Source of the DNA: Chromatiaceae bacterium
Lineage (GTDB): Bacteria > Pseudomonadota > Gammaproteobacteria > SZUA-140
Direction of reading: 5' to 3'
DNA length: 32,163 bases
NCBI GenBank assembly: GCA_003232725.1
Contig: QIJH01000043.1
Coordinates: 1 to 32,163 of the forward strand
Of this stretch, positions 1-8,716 are shown piece by piece. The position numbers and the translations under genes are program-made. A model generated the notes under the pieces. The model searched no databases. It was not told where the DNA came from and saw only the letters and a list, made by a program, of their open reading frames with translations. Position 1 is the stretch's first letter; every line of letters starts with the position of its first letter.

Positions 1-1538
1 CCACGGTCCTGCCAGAAACGACGGCGCGCTTCAGGCGTCACGGCGATAAAGCCTTCCGCCTCACGCTCATTGGCAATACGCACCACGGCGGATGCAGTAC
101 GCGCGACATCATCTTCGTTATGACCGCCAATATCGATTAACAACAACATCTTTGGCAGCTCGGAACGCAATGCCTTGGTCGAGTAACTGACCGCACGCAG
201 GTAACGCTCATCAAGGTGCTCCATGCCCGCCAGCAAGGTCTCAGTCTGCTGCTCAATATGGTCTTTAATCGATACAATCGCAGAGACGGCTGGCTTCATG
301 TCCGCGCCAAAGAACTCCAGGCAAACTGTGCGGGTAAATGCTGGCTTCTGATGCAAAATAAAGACAGCGGAGGTGATGAAGCCATCACACCCCTCTTTTT
401 GAATGCCAGGCAGGCCACCAAGGAATTTATCGGTCACATCTTTGCCCAGACCGCGACGGCGAAATGCATGCCCAGGAAATAGTAGCGTCTCGCTGGGCCT
501 GGTGGGTGTCTCGCCATCGGCAGCAAAATAACTAACGCGAAACTCAACCTCATCCTGGTCATGAATTTTGCCCAGGTTATGGTTGATGCGCTCTACTTCG
601 AGCCACTGTGCATCCGGCGTTACCATGCGCCACGACACCAGATTATCTAGCGTTGTGCCCCATAAAACGGCTTTTTTACCGCCAGCATTCATCGCTACGT
701 TGCCACCGATAGTGGAAGCATCCTGCGAAGTAGGGTCAACCGCGAAGACATAACATTGTGACTCGGCACGTTCAGCAACACGACGAGTCACCACACCACA
801 TTCAGCACGCACAATAGCGACCGCTGCAGGCACTCCTTCCAGTTGGCGCTGCTCAACCAACCCTAGCCCTTCCAGTTTTTCGGTATTGATCACCGCAGTT
901 TCGGCGATCAGTGGCACCGCGCCACCGGTATAACCGGTACCGCCGCCACGTGGAATAATGGTTAGATTAAGGTCAATGCAGGCCTCGACCAGCGCGCGTA
1001 TTTCTTCTTCTGTATCCGGCGTGAGTACCACAAAGGGCAGTTCAACACGCCAGTCGGTCGCGTCTGTCACGTGTGACACACGTGCGATGGCACTGAAATC
1101 AATGTTGTCTGCACGGGTTACTTTAAGTAGGCGCGCTTCGGCTTCGCTGCGTAACACCTTCTGTTTTGGCAGCCACGCTTCAAACCGGTGTACTGCGCGT
1201 CGTGTCGCTTCCAATAGACTTAAGGCGGTATCGTTGCTGTCCGCGCGCTCAATGGTTTGATCAAGACGATGATGCAACGCCTTCACCAATGCACGCCAGC
1301 GCTTGTCACTGCTGATCAAATCATCCTGAATATAAGGGTTACGCGTCACTACCCACATGTCACCCAGTACTTCGAACAGCATGCGTGCCGAGCGTCCGGT
1401 GCGACGAGAGCCGCGCAGGTTGTTGAGTTGATGCCAGCTCGCTTCGCCAAGAAAGCGGATCACTATTTCACGATCGGAAAAAGAAGTGTAGTTATAGGGG
1501 ATCTCGCGAATCCGCGATGTGGTGGTGGTTTTTTGCAT
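1..1538 (-). CDS. DUF3683 / FAD-binding oxidoreductase, N-terminal part (runs off left edge)
   Basis: The reading frame starts at an ATG (1538-1536) preceded by a GAGCGAG purine stretch and stays open for 512 codons to the left edge. The N-terminus ([18 protein letters not shown], followed by [15 protein letters not shown]) matches the DUF3683 domain. This domain heads large (about 1,250-1,300 aa) proteins that continue with a PCMH-type FAD domain, an FAD-oxidase C domain and Fe-S cluster motifs. The FAD domain is visible here as [17 protein letters not shown] and, further on, [17 protein letters not shown]. The family is related to D-lactate and glycolate dehydrogenases (cytosolic or membrane-peripheral flavin oxidation of a hydroxyacid); the substrate cannot be read from the sequence. 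The C-terminal 750 or so residues, including any 4Fe-4S motifs, lie outside the window. No frameshift was seen in this part. Confidence 0.88.
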   Translation of the reverse strand, partial: MQKTTTTSRIREIPYNYTSFSDREIVIRFLGEASWHQLNNLRGSRRTGRSARMLFEVLGDMWVVTRNPYIQDDLISSDKRWRALVKALHHRLDQTIERADSNDTALSLLEATRRAVHRFEAWLPKQKVLRSEAEARLLKVTRADNIDFSAIARVSHVTDATDWRVELPFVVLTPDTEEEIRALVEACIDLNLTIIPRGGGTGYTGGAVPLIAETAVINTEKLEGLGLVEQRQLEGVPAAVAIVRAECGVVTRRVAERAESQCYVFAVDPTSQDASTIGGNVAMNAGGKKAVLWGTTLDNLVSWRMVTPDAQWLEVERINHNLGKIHDQDEVEFRVSYFAADGETPTRPSETLLFPGHAFRRRGLGKDVTDKFLGGLPGIQKEGCDGFITSAVFILHQKPAFTRTVCLEFFGADMKPAVSAIVSIKDHIEQQTETLLAGMEHLDERYLRAVSYSTKALRSELPKMLLLIDIGGHNEDDVARTASAVVRIANEREAEGFIAVTPEARRRFWQDR

Positions 1539-1714
1539 TCTCGCTCTGATTTTATAAAGATTTATTGTTGAAGGCCGATGGTATTTTCAATGGCATCAGG
1601 GGGTGCAGTTTAACACGCATTGTTGCTGCTGAGCAGCATATCCAAAGATGTTATTGATAATGAATAAAAAAATAAAAACCCTATAAATTAGCAGATTACG
1701 ATTCATGGACGACA

Positions 1715-2836
1715 ATGCTAGAAGCTGATAATAAACGGGTGATTTCACCTGAAGAGCTTAATTGCGACAAACTTGCCGCTCAACTCTATCGCTGTTCGCC
1801 GCTATCAACTATGAATGAAGCGCAAATTGCTGTGCTAATTTCGCTTTCAGTGGTTGAAAGATACCCTTCTGGTACACAGCTTTACAGTGATGGCATCCCT
1901 AATGACGTGGTACTTTATCTGTTGAAAGGTGGCCTTGAGATCACTCAAGCGGGTAACCAGTCAACTATTCAGGCTGATTCGGATAAGGCATTAAAACCTT
2001 TTTCCAGTAAACATTTTGCGACAGCCGCCATCACCACCTCGGGCGAAGTGGATCTGATTCGTATCGAAAAAGAACTCATAGAGACGCTCACTGCCTGGGG
2101 ACAGATCTCTGCACCAGAGACTGAAGTTGTGATGAGTGAAGAGGGCATTGTTACCATTGATCGTGCAAGCTGGCTTAATTCTATGATCAAATCACCGACA
2201 TTTAGAAAACTGCCCGCTGCCAACATTGAAGAGCTGCTCAATAAATTGGAGCCGATACGCGTTAATGCCGGCGATCTAATCATCAGGCAGGGCGATCAGG
2301 GTGACTATTTTTATATGATCAATAACGGCACCGCACTAGTCACCATCAATCCTGAAAATGATGAAGATTCTGTCATCATGGCAGAACTAAATGAAGGCGC
2401 CAGCTTTGGTGAGGCGGCACTGATTTCAGATAAACCACGCAATGCCACCATCACGATGATGGAAGATGGGGTGTTACTGCGTCTTTCTAAAGATAACTTT
2501 ATAAATCTGCTCAAGCAACCAACCCTTCGCTGGGTCGAGTTTGATAAGACTGCAGGCATTATTAAGCGCGGCGCCAAATGGATTGACGTACGTATGACAG
2601 AAGAGTATGAACGAGGGCATATTCCTGGCGCGATCAACATTCCAATGCGTGAGCTGCATAAACGCGCACGTGAACTGAATAAAAACACCCCCTACATCTG
2701 TTATTGCGAGACCAGCACGCGTAGTTCTGCTGCCGCTTTTGTCCTGTCACAATACGAGATTCGCACAGCTGTTTTAAAGGGCGGTATTGAAACACTGCCT
2801 GAAGATTGCCTTGAAGTCAGTAATGCTGCTGCTTAA
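1715..2836 (+). CDS. Tandem cyclic-nucleotide-binding domains fused to a rhodanese domain
   Basis: This 373-aa soluble protein has three domains. Residues about 28-130 form a diverged cyclic-nucleotide-binding (cNMP) fold (YPSGTQLYSDG, then LYLLKGGLEIT). Residues about 165-270 form a well-preserved cNMP domain, with GDLIIRQGDQGDYFYMI and a phosphate-binding cassette FGEAALISDKPRNATI that keeps the Glu and Arg needed for cyclic nucleotide. Residues about 280-365 form a rhodanese domain (WIDVRMTEEYERGHIPGAIN) with an active-site loop CETSTRS that keeps the catalytic Cys. The architecture resembles a PKA regulatory subunit attached to a sulfurtransferase rather than a DNA-binding CRP, since no helix-turn-helix is visible. 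The inference is that cyclic nucleotide binding gates a persulfide or sulfur-transfer activity. The gene is divergent from the FAD oxidoreductase across an AT-rich 176-bp gap and lies 123 bp upstream of the ClC gene. The ribosome-binding site is weak. Confidence 0.85.
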   Translation: MLEADNKRVISPEELNCDKLAAQLYRCSPLSTMNEAQIAVLISLSVVERYPSGTQLYSDGIPNDVVLYLLKGGLEITQAGNQSTIQADSDKALKPFSSKHFATAAITTSGEVDLIRIEKELIETLTAWGQISAPETEVVMSEEGIVTIDRASWLNSMIKSPTFRKLPAANIEELLNKLEPIRVNAGDLIIRQGDQGDYFYMINNGTALVTINPENDEDSVIMAELNEGASFGEAALISDKPRNATITMMEDGVLLRLSKDNFINLLKQPTLRWVEFDKTAGIIKRGAKWIDVRMTEEYERGHIPGAINIPMRELHKRARELNKNTPYICYCETSTRSSAAAFVLSQYEIRTAVLKGGIETLPEDCLEVSNAAA

Positions 2837-2959
2837 TCCTCACTACTAAAAGTTCCTGAATCAATATCACCATAGCAGGCGATTTGCTAGAATGCACGAA
2901 AACGGCTATCTCCACCTACTTTAAAGCCCCAAAATACTACCAACAAATACCATCATAAA

Positions 2960-4714
2960 ATGGCTAATTTGAAGTCACACCTTAATCGTTGTTTCGCGAA
3001 ATTTCGCTTATCAATGGCGATGGTTGAAAGCGTGCCACAGCTTGCACTGCTGGGTGCGATCAGCGGCATCATTGCCGGGCTTGTCATTGTCGCCTTCCGC
3101 ATTCTGATCGAATACACCCAGATGAGTTTTTTGCCTGGTGCTGATGCGGAAAACTATGAGGGACTATCGCCCGTCATGCGTCTGCTACTCGCCACCGTCG
3201 GCGGGCTTGTGGTGGGGCTTTTGTTTCAATACATCGCAAAAAGCGCCGCTCAAGTGGGTGTCGTTCATACCATGGAACGTCTTGCCTATCATCAAGGGCG
3301 ACTACCCCTGCGAAATGCCATTTGGCAATTCATCGGTGGTGCTATCACGATCATCAGTGGTCATTCAGTCGGTCGAGAAGGGCCCAGTGTTCACCTTGGC
3401 GCTGCCAGTGGTAGCTTGTTAGGGCAGTGGCTTCAACTATCCAACAGCAGTACCCGCACCCTGGTTGCCTGTGGTATTGCAGCCGCCATTGCCGCTTCAT
3501 TTAATACGCCGCTGGCAGGTGTTATTTTTGCGATGGAAGTGGTGTTAATGGAATACACCATTGCCGGTTTTATTCCCGTGATCGTTGCAGCAGTGCTGGC
3601 AACCATCGTGTGTCATTGGTTCTTTGGTAACGAAACTGCCTTTCTGATTCCTGATATAGGCATCAGTACAATCGCAGAGCTGCCATTTGTTTTAGTGCTC
3701 GGCCTGGTCATTGGCGTGCTTGCTGCCACCTTTATAGAGCTACTGCAACGCTTTGTACGCATCAGCGCCACTTATCCCTTATGGCAACGCACCACATTAG
3801 CGGGCTTTATCATTGGCATCTTGGCCCTTGGTGTTCCGCAAATAATGAGCATTGGCTACGATACCGTGAATGCCGCTATGCTAGGTGAATTCGCTCTCGG
3901 CATGTTGATTGCGATTACCCTGATCAAGATCCTGGCCACCACCATTGGGCTTGGTTTAGGGCTTCCCGGCGGCCTGATCGGGCCAACACTCGTTATCGGT
4001 GCTACCGCCGGTGGTGCGATTGGGGTCATCGCAGACGCACTCTTTCCCGGTAGCATTTCATCACCCGGTTTTTACGCCATTATTGGTATGGGTGCGATGA
4101 TGGGTGCAACATTGCACGCGCCACTGGCCGCTTTAATCGCCATGCTTGAATTAACGGCTAACCCTAATATTATCTTGCCAGGGATGCTCGCGATCGTGAC
4201 GGCGGCACTGATCAATAACCATCTCTTTGGTAAACCATCGGTTTTTATCATGCTCATCAAAGAACGCGGCCTCGATTTTCACGACTCCGCACTGGCACAA
4301 TCACTGCGCCGGATTGCGGTTGCCAATGTGATGGATCGAGGCCTGATTCAGGTTGATCAGTTTGTAACCTTTACCACAGCCCAAACACTACTCGATCAAA
4401 ACCCCAGCTGGATCATCATTACCCGCGGCGACAAACAATACTCACTGCTGCCACCGGCTGACCTTGCGCAACACCTGCTTGCCAGTGCAACAACCCAAAC
4501 TCATTTGGATGATACGGTGATTGATCTACTCGAAATTCCGGCGAAGCGACTCGATGCCGCAACGATTCATCTTCAGGCTTCACTGCAGGAAGCACATGAA
4601 GCGCTCTCTGGTTCAGCGTTCGAGGCACTATGTGTCATCCGCAGGGATAACGAAAAGCAGCAGATTGAGGGCGTATTGACACGCAACGAAATCGAGCGTC
4701 ATTACCAATCTTAA
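2960..4714 (+). CDS. ClC-family chloride channel/transporter with C-terminal CBS-like region
   Basis: This 584-aa polytopic inner-membrane protein has the ClC fold over residues about 25-430. The second ClC motif is clear (GREGPSVHLG, with gating Glu at residue 140), as is the third (GLPGGLIGPT, about 334-342). The usual GSGIP motif is not recognisable; the equivalent stretch reads HQGRLP (about 111-116). At the internal proton-glutamate site the protein reads FAMEVV (Glu193, Val194). Valine at the second position is the state found in ClC channels, whereas H+/Cl- antiporters have Glu there. The central Tyr position of E. coli ClcA appears to be Val427. Residues about 450-580 (VANVMDR onward) look like a degenerate CBS pair. 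The family moves chloride or other anions; uncoupled channel-like transport is an inference. The start lacks a good Shine-Dalgarno, and ATG 3014 is an alternative. Confidence 0.9.
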   Translation: MANLKSHLNRCFAKFRLSMAMVESVPQLALLGAISGIIAGLVIVAFRILIEYTQMSFLPGADAENYEGLSPVMRLLLATVGGLVVGLLFQYIAKSAAQVGVVHTMERLAYHQGRLPLRNAIWQFIGGAITIISGHSVGREGPSVHLGAASGSLLGQWLQLSNSSTRTLVACGIAAAIAASFNTPLAGVIFAMEVVLMEYTIAGFIPVIVAAVLATIVCHWFFGNETAFLIPDIGISTIAELPFVLVLGLVIGVLAATFIELLQRFVRISATYPLWQRTTLAGFIIGILALGVPQIMSIGYDTVNAAMLGEFALGMLIAITLIKILATTIGLGLGLPGGLIGPTLVIGATAGGAIGVIADALFPGSISSPGFYAIIGMGAMMGATLHAPLAALIAMLELTANPNIILPGMLAIVTAALINNHLFGKPSVFIMLIKERGLDFHDSALAQSLRRIAVANVMDRGLIQVDQFVTFTTAQTLLDQNPSWIIITRGDKQYSLLPPADLAQHLLASATTQTHLDDTVIDLLEIPAKRLDAATIHLQASLQEAHEALSGSAFEALCVIRRDNEKQQIEGVLTRNEIERHYQS

Positions 4715-4786
4715 AATACTACTGGCCTGCAGCGGATAACTAACAAGCTACGTAACTATTCAACCTAGCAAAAGATGGGTATGTCA

Positions 4787-4917
4787 CTGTTCAGATTGCT
4801 TCTGAAATTTGTCAGTTTCTTTATGCCCTAGGGTGCAAGGCAAAAAATATGAGTTTACAAATGTAAATGATCATTTTTCAACGTAGAAATGGCAGATTTC
4901 AGGAGTAAGCTGTATAG
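4787..4917. repeat. MITE-like imperfect inverted repeat (about 131 bp)
   Basis: The two ends pair over roughly 30 bp at about 75% identity: CTGTTCAG...CTTCTGAAATTTGTCA on the left against the complement of the right end, CTATACAG...CTCCTGAAATCTGCCA. The middle contains a small TTTACA-AA-TGTAAA palindrome. It fills the gap between the convergent ClC gene and the polysaccharide operon. It has no coding capacity and no clear target duplication, so its exact ends are uncertain. Confidence 0.5.
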
Positions 4918-4925
4918 TTACCAAA

Positions 4926-5906
4926 CTACTTTGGAAAAAAAGACTGACACGCCTCAAACGCCTCTTGCGGGGTAATATCCGCAACCTCTTTTGAGGCCGC
5001 CACGATATTCACATTCTGCCCCTCAGCGACGTAGGCCGCGCTATCCGACGGTGGTACATCACCAAAAAAAGCCACTACATGCGTCCCCACCGCGCCACCA
5101 AGATGCATCGGGCCGGTGTTCGAAACAACCAACACATCCATTCGTTCAAGCGTTGCCTTATAACGTTCAAAATCAAGCGGAGGTACCAGCATTGTTGCCG
5201 CACCATTGCTCATGCGCACAATATTTTCACCTGTTTCCACTTCATCCGGCATTAAATCCATAACGATACGAATGTTGATACCTCGTTCTTTACCATATGC
5301 CGCGATCAATTTGGCCAACTCTGCAAACGACTCTGCCGGCCACAGGCGGCCAGCACTGTTTGTACGACGCCACGTCATCTTTTTTAAGCCACTATAAGTT
5401 GGGTGAAGACCCACTACAAACGTCTCATCCGTGATGCCTTCTTCTGCAAGAATGGCTCGCGCCTTAATGCGCGACTCATCATGTACCGGCAAGGTAATCC
5501 AATAATCTTTTAATTCGCCTGCTACGGAACGAGCAACCGCATCAAGACAACGACGTGAATAGTGCGCTGACTCATTACTGTCATCGATGCAGAAATTGTT
5601 ATCTGTCAGTCGTTTTGATAGATCACTAAAACGAGGGTTTAATTCAAAACAGAACACTTTGTCGTAATTTTCATGGTGCAGCGCCTCTTCAGTTTTTTTC
5701 ACATGATAAAAGGCGAGTGGCGATTTACGATCATGAACAATCAACTTTGAAACCTGCGGTGCATATCCTTTCAATACACGTTGTCCATCAGGACTGGTTA
5801 AAACATGTACTTCAGCATCAGAATATGTTTCGATAATCGCCTGTAGCGCGGGGGTGACCATTACAATATCGCCAACGCGGCCAATTCGAATGACTAATAT
5901 TTTCAT
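4926..5906 (-). CDS. Glycosyltransferase family 9 (heptosyltransferase-like)
   Basis: This 326-aa protein begins MKILVIRIGRVGDIVMVTP, the nucleotide-binding N-terminus typical of GT9 ADP-heptose:LPS heptosyltransferases. The C-terminal Rossmann half carries the conserved donor-site stretch NTGPMHLGGAVG and a VVAFFG strand. Both GT-B halves are present and the length is normal. The family transfers heptose or a related sugar onto LPS core or a surface glycan at the cytoplasmic face of the inner membrane; the donor and acceptor cannot be assigned from sequence. It is the last gene of a four-gene minus-strand operon and starts 2 nt after the preceding stop, so it is probably translationally coupled. 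No strong terminator follows; a MITE-like repeat begins within 10 bp of the stop. Confidence 0.87.
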   Translation of the reverse strand: MKILVIRIGRVGDIVMVTPALQAIIETYSDAEVHVLTSPDGQRVLKGYAPQVSKLIVHDRKSPLAFYHVKKTEEALHHENYDKVFCFELNPRFSDLSKRLTDNNFCIDDSNESAHYSRRCLDAVARSVAGELKDYWITLPVHDESRIKARAILAEEGITDETFVVGLHPTYSGLKKMTWRRTNSAGRLWPAESFAELAKLIAAYGKERGINIRIVMDLMPDEVETGENIVRMSNGAATMLVPPLDFERYKATLERMDVLVVSNTGPMHLGGAVGTHVVAFFGDVPPSDSAAYVAEGQNVNIVAASKEVADITPQEAFEACQSFFPK

Positions 5907-5908
5907 TG

Positions 5909-6694
5909 CTACTTACGAAGGATCGCGACAAAGTTGCCATCAGCATGTTCAAAAGGCTCGCCATAGCCCTCTACATTGCTAAAGCCAATCCGTTTTGCCA
6001 ATGTCGTCAGGTTATCAATATTAAAAAGATGCAGATGCTCTAGTGGCTTTAGCGCGCCCCATTTACCGCCAAGATCTTTCGCTTCCTGGCAGGCAACATC
6101 CGGCGTCTGTATCACAAAAGCACCACCAGGCTTTAATATTTCAAAAATTCCATTGAGATCCGTAATCACATCTTCAAAATGCTCAATCACATCAATTGCG
6201 CTAATCAGATCAAAGGTTTCATTATCAAACTGAGGTCGCATATCCATAAAGCGCCCTTGATGCACATTCCCCTGACACTGCGGATAACTATTAAGAAATG
6301 GTGCTGTTAATTCTGGCACCAGCTCGCACCCATGAACATTCCACCCCTTCTCTAGCCCTTGTGCTAGCAGGTAGCACTTATTACAGCCCACATCGAGATA
6401 TTTATCTTTATTAGTCACCTGCTGTTCAGCAAATGTAAAAATCTCCTTAGCTCTGGCAACCGACTCATGGTAACCGCCATCATGGTGATGTTTTCTAAAT
6501 GGGGCCATCAAACGGCGGCGCAGTGATTTCACCCCGCCACCGCTATAGGCCTTATAAATTTTTTCGGTCTTCTCCAGTTGATCAACGTAGATCAAGCCGC
6601 ACTCTCCACAGAGCAGATAATCATAACCATCTATCCTACAATAGTGACTCGCGCGTGCGCTAGTTTCACAAACCACACAACTACGTAGTGCCAT
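5909..6694 (-). CDS. Class I SAM-dependent methyltransferase with N-terminal zinc-ribbon-like motif
   Basis: The protein has about 261 aa. The N-terminus holds two CxxC pairs (CVVC and, about 22 residues later, CGEC), suggesting a zinc knuckle like those on sugar methyltransferases of surface-polysaccharide clusters. A class I SAM fold follows: motif I YLDVGCNKCYLL, an acidic ribose-binding residue in HGCELVPE, motif II around LISAIDVIEHFEDV and LKPGGAFVIQTPD. Motif I is unusual because the expected glycine pair of GCGxG is replaced by NKC. The ATG at 6694 is preferred; a GTG at 6709 overlapping the upstream stop is possible. The context, between another methyltransferase and a GT9 gene, suggests modification of an LPS core or O-antigen sugar or lipid precursor. 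The substrate is unknown. Confidence 0.82.
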   Translation of the reverse strand: MALRSCVVCETSARASHYCRIDGYDYLLCGECGLIYVDQLEKTEKIYKAYSGGGVKSLRRRLMAPFRKHHHDGGYHESVARAKEIFTFAEQQVTNKDKYLDVGCNKCYLLAQGLEKGWNVHGCELVPELTAPFLNSYPQCQGNVHQGRFMDMRPQFDNETFDLISAIDVIEHFEDVITDLNGIFEILKPGGAFVIQTPDVACQEAKDLGGKWGALKPLEHLHLFNIDNLTTLAKRIGFSNVEGYGEPFEHADGNFVAILRK

Positions 6695-6701
6695 TGATAA
6701 A

Positions 6702-7391
6702 TCACCCACCCTTTTTCAATACCAGTTCAATCGAAAACTCGCCCTCACTCGGCAAATCATCGCCAGGGTTCACGTAATCTTCATCGCATGTTCGACAATA
6801 AATCAACTCGTGTTTCGGGAATTTTGTATTAACAAGCTGCTCTAACCCAAGCGTATCTGGTGCTTCATCATACTGAGGTAGGAAATACCGCACATGGTCA
6901 TGATTAAAATGTGATGGCAATGTCGTCTTTTTCTCATAAAGGTCACGATGAGGTAAATATAACAGCAGAAAACCGCCAGGCTTAAGCACTCGATTCCAGT
7001 TAGTTAATGCGGCATCGATATCAGGGAGATGCTCCAGTAAGTGACTTGAATAGACAAAATCAAAACTCTCATCATCCAGTCCATTCATATACTGTGCATC
7101 ACCATGTTCAAAGTCCCATCCTTGAACACCCGGCACCACAGGATCCCCCCCATACCCAATATCCAGCCCTTTACCCTGGCAGTATGCTTCAAAATAACCT
7201 TCTCGCAAGCGCCGATCATGCGACTTGGCAGTTTCACCTGCTGAGGATTTTCGCCCTAAAAAAGGGATTTCACCAAAAAGATTATAACGAACTTTACGGA
7301 TATGATCTTTTATTTTGTGCTCAGACACTCGAGATGCAGGCATCGCAGCGAAAAAATTATATCGGATTTTTCTGTAAATTTTATTGATCAT
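6702..7391 (-). CDS. Class I SAM-dependent methyltransferase
   Basis: The protein has about 229 aa. The N-terminal 55 residues are basic (KIYRKIRYNFF) and may contact membrane or an acidic glycan. The SAM domain has motif I GLDIGYGGDPVVPG, motif II GLDDESFDFVYSSHLLEHL and motif III RVLKPGGFLLLYLPH, as in Methyltransf_11 proteins found in polysaccharide loci. An HFNHDHVRYFL segment follows. I prefer the ATG at 7391; a GTG at 7400 would add three residues. The gene ends 7 nt before the next methyltransferase start and lies about 20 nt after the first GT9 gene, so the four genes look co-transcribed. The methylated substrate is unknown; a glycan or its lipid carrier is inferred from context. Confidence 0.82.
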   Translation of the reverse strand: MINKIYRKIRYNFFAAMPASRVSEHKIKDHIRKVRYNLFGEIPFLGRKSSAGETAKSHDRRLREGYFEAYCQGKGLDIGYGGDPVVPGVQGWDFEHGDAQYMNGLDDESFDFVYSSHLLEHLPDIDAALTNWNRVLKPGGFLLLYLPHRDLYEKKTTLPSHFNHDHVRYFLPQYDEAPDTLGLEQLVNTKFPKHELIYCRTCDEDYVNPGDDLPSEGEFSIELVLKKGG

Positions 7392-7412
7392 TTTCCACAC
7401 CCAAAATAATAA

Positions 7413-8474
7413 TTAACCACCCACAGTCTCATTTGAGACCAGTTTCACCAAATCACAGAAGCCATGATATACCTTATCCAAAGGGATATCGGTTGTTCCC
7501 TTCAGATTACCACAAGCATCTTTATCTTTCTTGCCTGGCACAAAGCAGCTTACATAGCGTGTATCCTCAGGCCCAACAGTCTCTGGTCTCGTATAGGTAA
7601 ACAGCGCGAGCGTTGGCCGCTTCAGGGCAAATGCGAGGTGCATCAATGCGGTATCACCTGTCACTACATAATCACACTGCAGCATCAACCCTGCGACATG
7701 ATCAATAGACATCAAAGGAGCATGTATCGCCTCACCGTGGCGATGGTAAGCACTGATAAATTCATCAGCCAAGTGTTCCATTCCTGGATTAGTAAATACC
7801 AGTGGTTTAAGGCCATATTCACGGTTAAGTTTAACGGCTAGCTCAACAAAACATTCAACTGGCCAGCGCTTCTCATCAGCACCAGCACCAAGATTGATTG
7901 CCACTATCTGCGAATCATTTTTCGCTAAAAATTGTGTTGAAAATTGCTTCGCGCCTTCACTGCAGTAGTAGCTAGTGCCTCGCCGAATGCTATTTAGCGG
8001 GATTCCCAGGGGTATTAACATCCGGGCTAAATCAAGCGTCCAGTTACCGCAAAATAACGGCAGAGGCGTCAGGACATTATTAGCTCGACACAATGCCGGA
8101 GTATGGTCAAAGCAAACCCGAATACGCGCATTTATCACTCGCGTAAGAAACACACTGCTACCTCCAAAATACAGATTTATGCACAGGTCAAAGCGTTGGC
8201 GACGCAATGCTACGGCCTGAGAGATATAATTCTTTAAATATTTCTTTAGTGGGTGTTTGTCTCGGCTAAAAGGAATAACATGATCACATGCAGGATGATT
8301 CTTCAGTACCATCACGCATACAGGGTCAACAACAACGGTTATCTCTGAATTTGGAAAATGCTTTTTAATTGCTTCGATTAGTGGTACGCGAATAAAAAGG
8401 TCACCTATCAACCCCCAACCAAGTATCAAAATTCGATTAATCTGCTCTGTCGCGGGAGAGTCTATTATGCTCAC
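7413..8474 (-). CDS. Glycosyltransferase family 9 (heptosyltransferase-like), first gene of the operon
   Basis: The protein has about 353 aa from a GTG at 8474, chosen because AAGGA lies 7 nt upstream; an ATG at 8516 would add 14 residues and lacks such a site. The N-terminus RILILGWGLIGDLFIRVPLI is the GT9 nucleotide-binding start, followed by a FPNSEITVVVDP strand. In the C-terminal half, NLGAGADEKRWP and VVTGDTALMHLAFAL are the family's donor-binding segments. It differs from the other GT9 in this operon, so the two probably add successive sugars. It faces a 353-bp divergent gap shared with the receiver-TPR gene. Confidence 0.85.
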   Translation of the reverse strand: MSIIDSPATEQINRILILGWGLIGDLFIRVPLIEAIKKHFPNSEITVVVDPVCVMVLKNHPACDHVIPFSRDKHPLKKYLKNYISQAVALRRQRFDLCINLYFGGSSVFLTRVINARIRVCFDHTPALCRANNVLTPLPLFCGNWTLDLARMLIPLGIPLNSIRRGTSYYCSEGAKQFSTQFLAKNDSQIVAINLGAGADEKRWPVECFVELAVKLNREYGLKPLVFTNPGMEHLADEFISAYHRHGEAIHAPLMSIDHVAGLMLQCDYVVTGDTALMHLAFALKRPTLALFTYTRPETVGPEDTRYVSCFVPGKKDKDACGNLKGTTDIPLDKVYHGFCDLVKLVSNETVGG

Positions 8475-8593
8475 AATAAGTCCTTCAATTTTAAAAAATA
8501 TTAGCACATTAATCATGCCTGTTCGACAACTGCTATTAGTGATGCGCCACGATCACTACAGATAACCCGCCATGATTGCGAGGAAAAACCATT

Positions 8594-8622
8594 TTGATCA
8601 AAAGACCGCAGCTAACTATAAG
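8594..8622 (+). promoter_or_regulatory. Candidate sigma-70 promoter
   Basis: TTGATC and TATAAG are separated by exactly 17 bp, a near-consensus -35/-10 pair reading toward the receiver-TPR gene about 205 bp downstream. The match is by eye only. The long leader would place the 8650-8671 hairpin and the 8717-8739 palindrome in the transcript. Confidence 0.35.
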
Positions 8623-8649
8623 AGATCACTTTCAATTGAAAATGCCCCC

Positions 8650-8671
8650 AAATTATGCACGCCCATAATTT
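8650..8671. other. Small inverted repeat in divergent intergenic region
   Basis: AAATTATG and CATAATTT form perfect 8-bp arms around a 6-nt spacer (CACGCC). It could be an operator or a weak stem-loop in the leader. The rest of the 8475-8827 gap holds no coding sequence that I can support. Confidence 0.35.
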
Positions 8672-8716
8672 AAAACCCCTCAAGAATTCAACCGAATGGG
8701 CGTTATTTGTAATGAA

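Noticed and set aside
1257-1571. Plus-strand ORFs between 216 and 1571
   Set aside because: They are antisense to the continuous, well-conserved DUF3683/FAD frame on the minus strand.
1654-1687. TTGATA...TATAAA as a promoter for the cNMP-rhodanese gene
   Set aside because: The spacing is 22 bp, too long for a sigma-70 promoter. A short TGCTGCT-G-AGCAGCA palindrome at 1624-1638 was also seen but is too short to interpret.
7427-7440. GTCTCA-TT-TGAGAC palindrome as terminator or operator
   Set aside because: It lies inside the coding end of the GT9 gene and has no adjacent T-tract, so it is likely chance.
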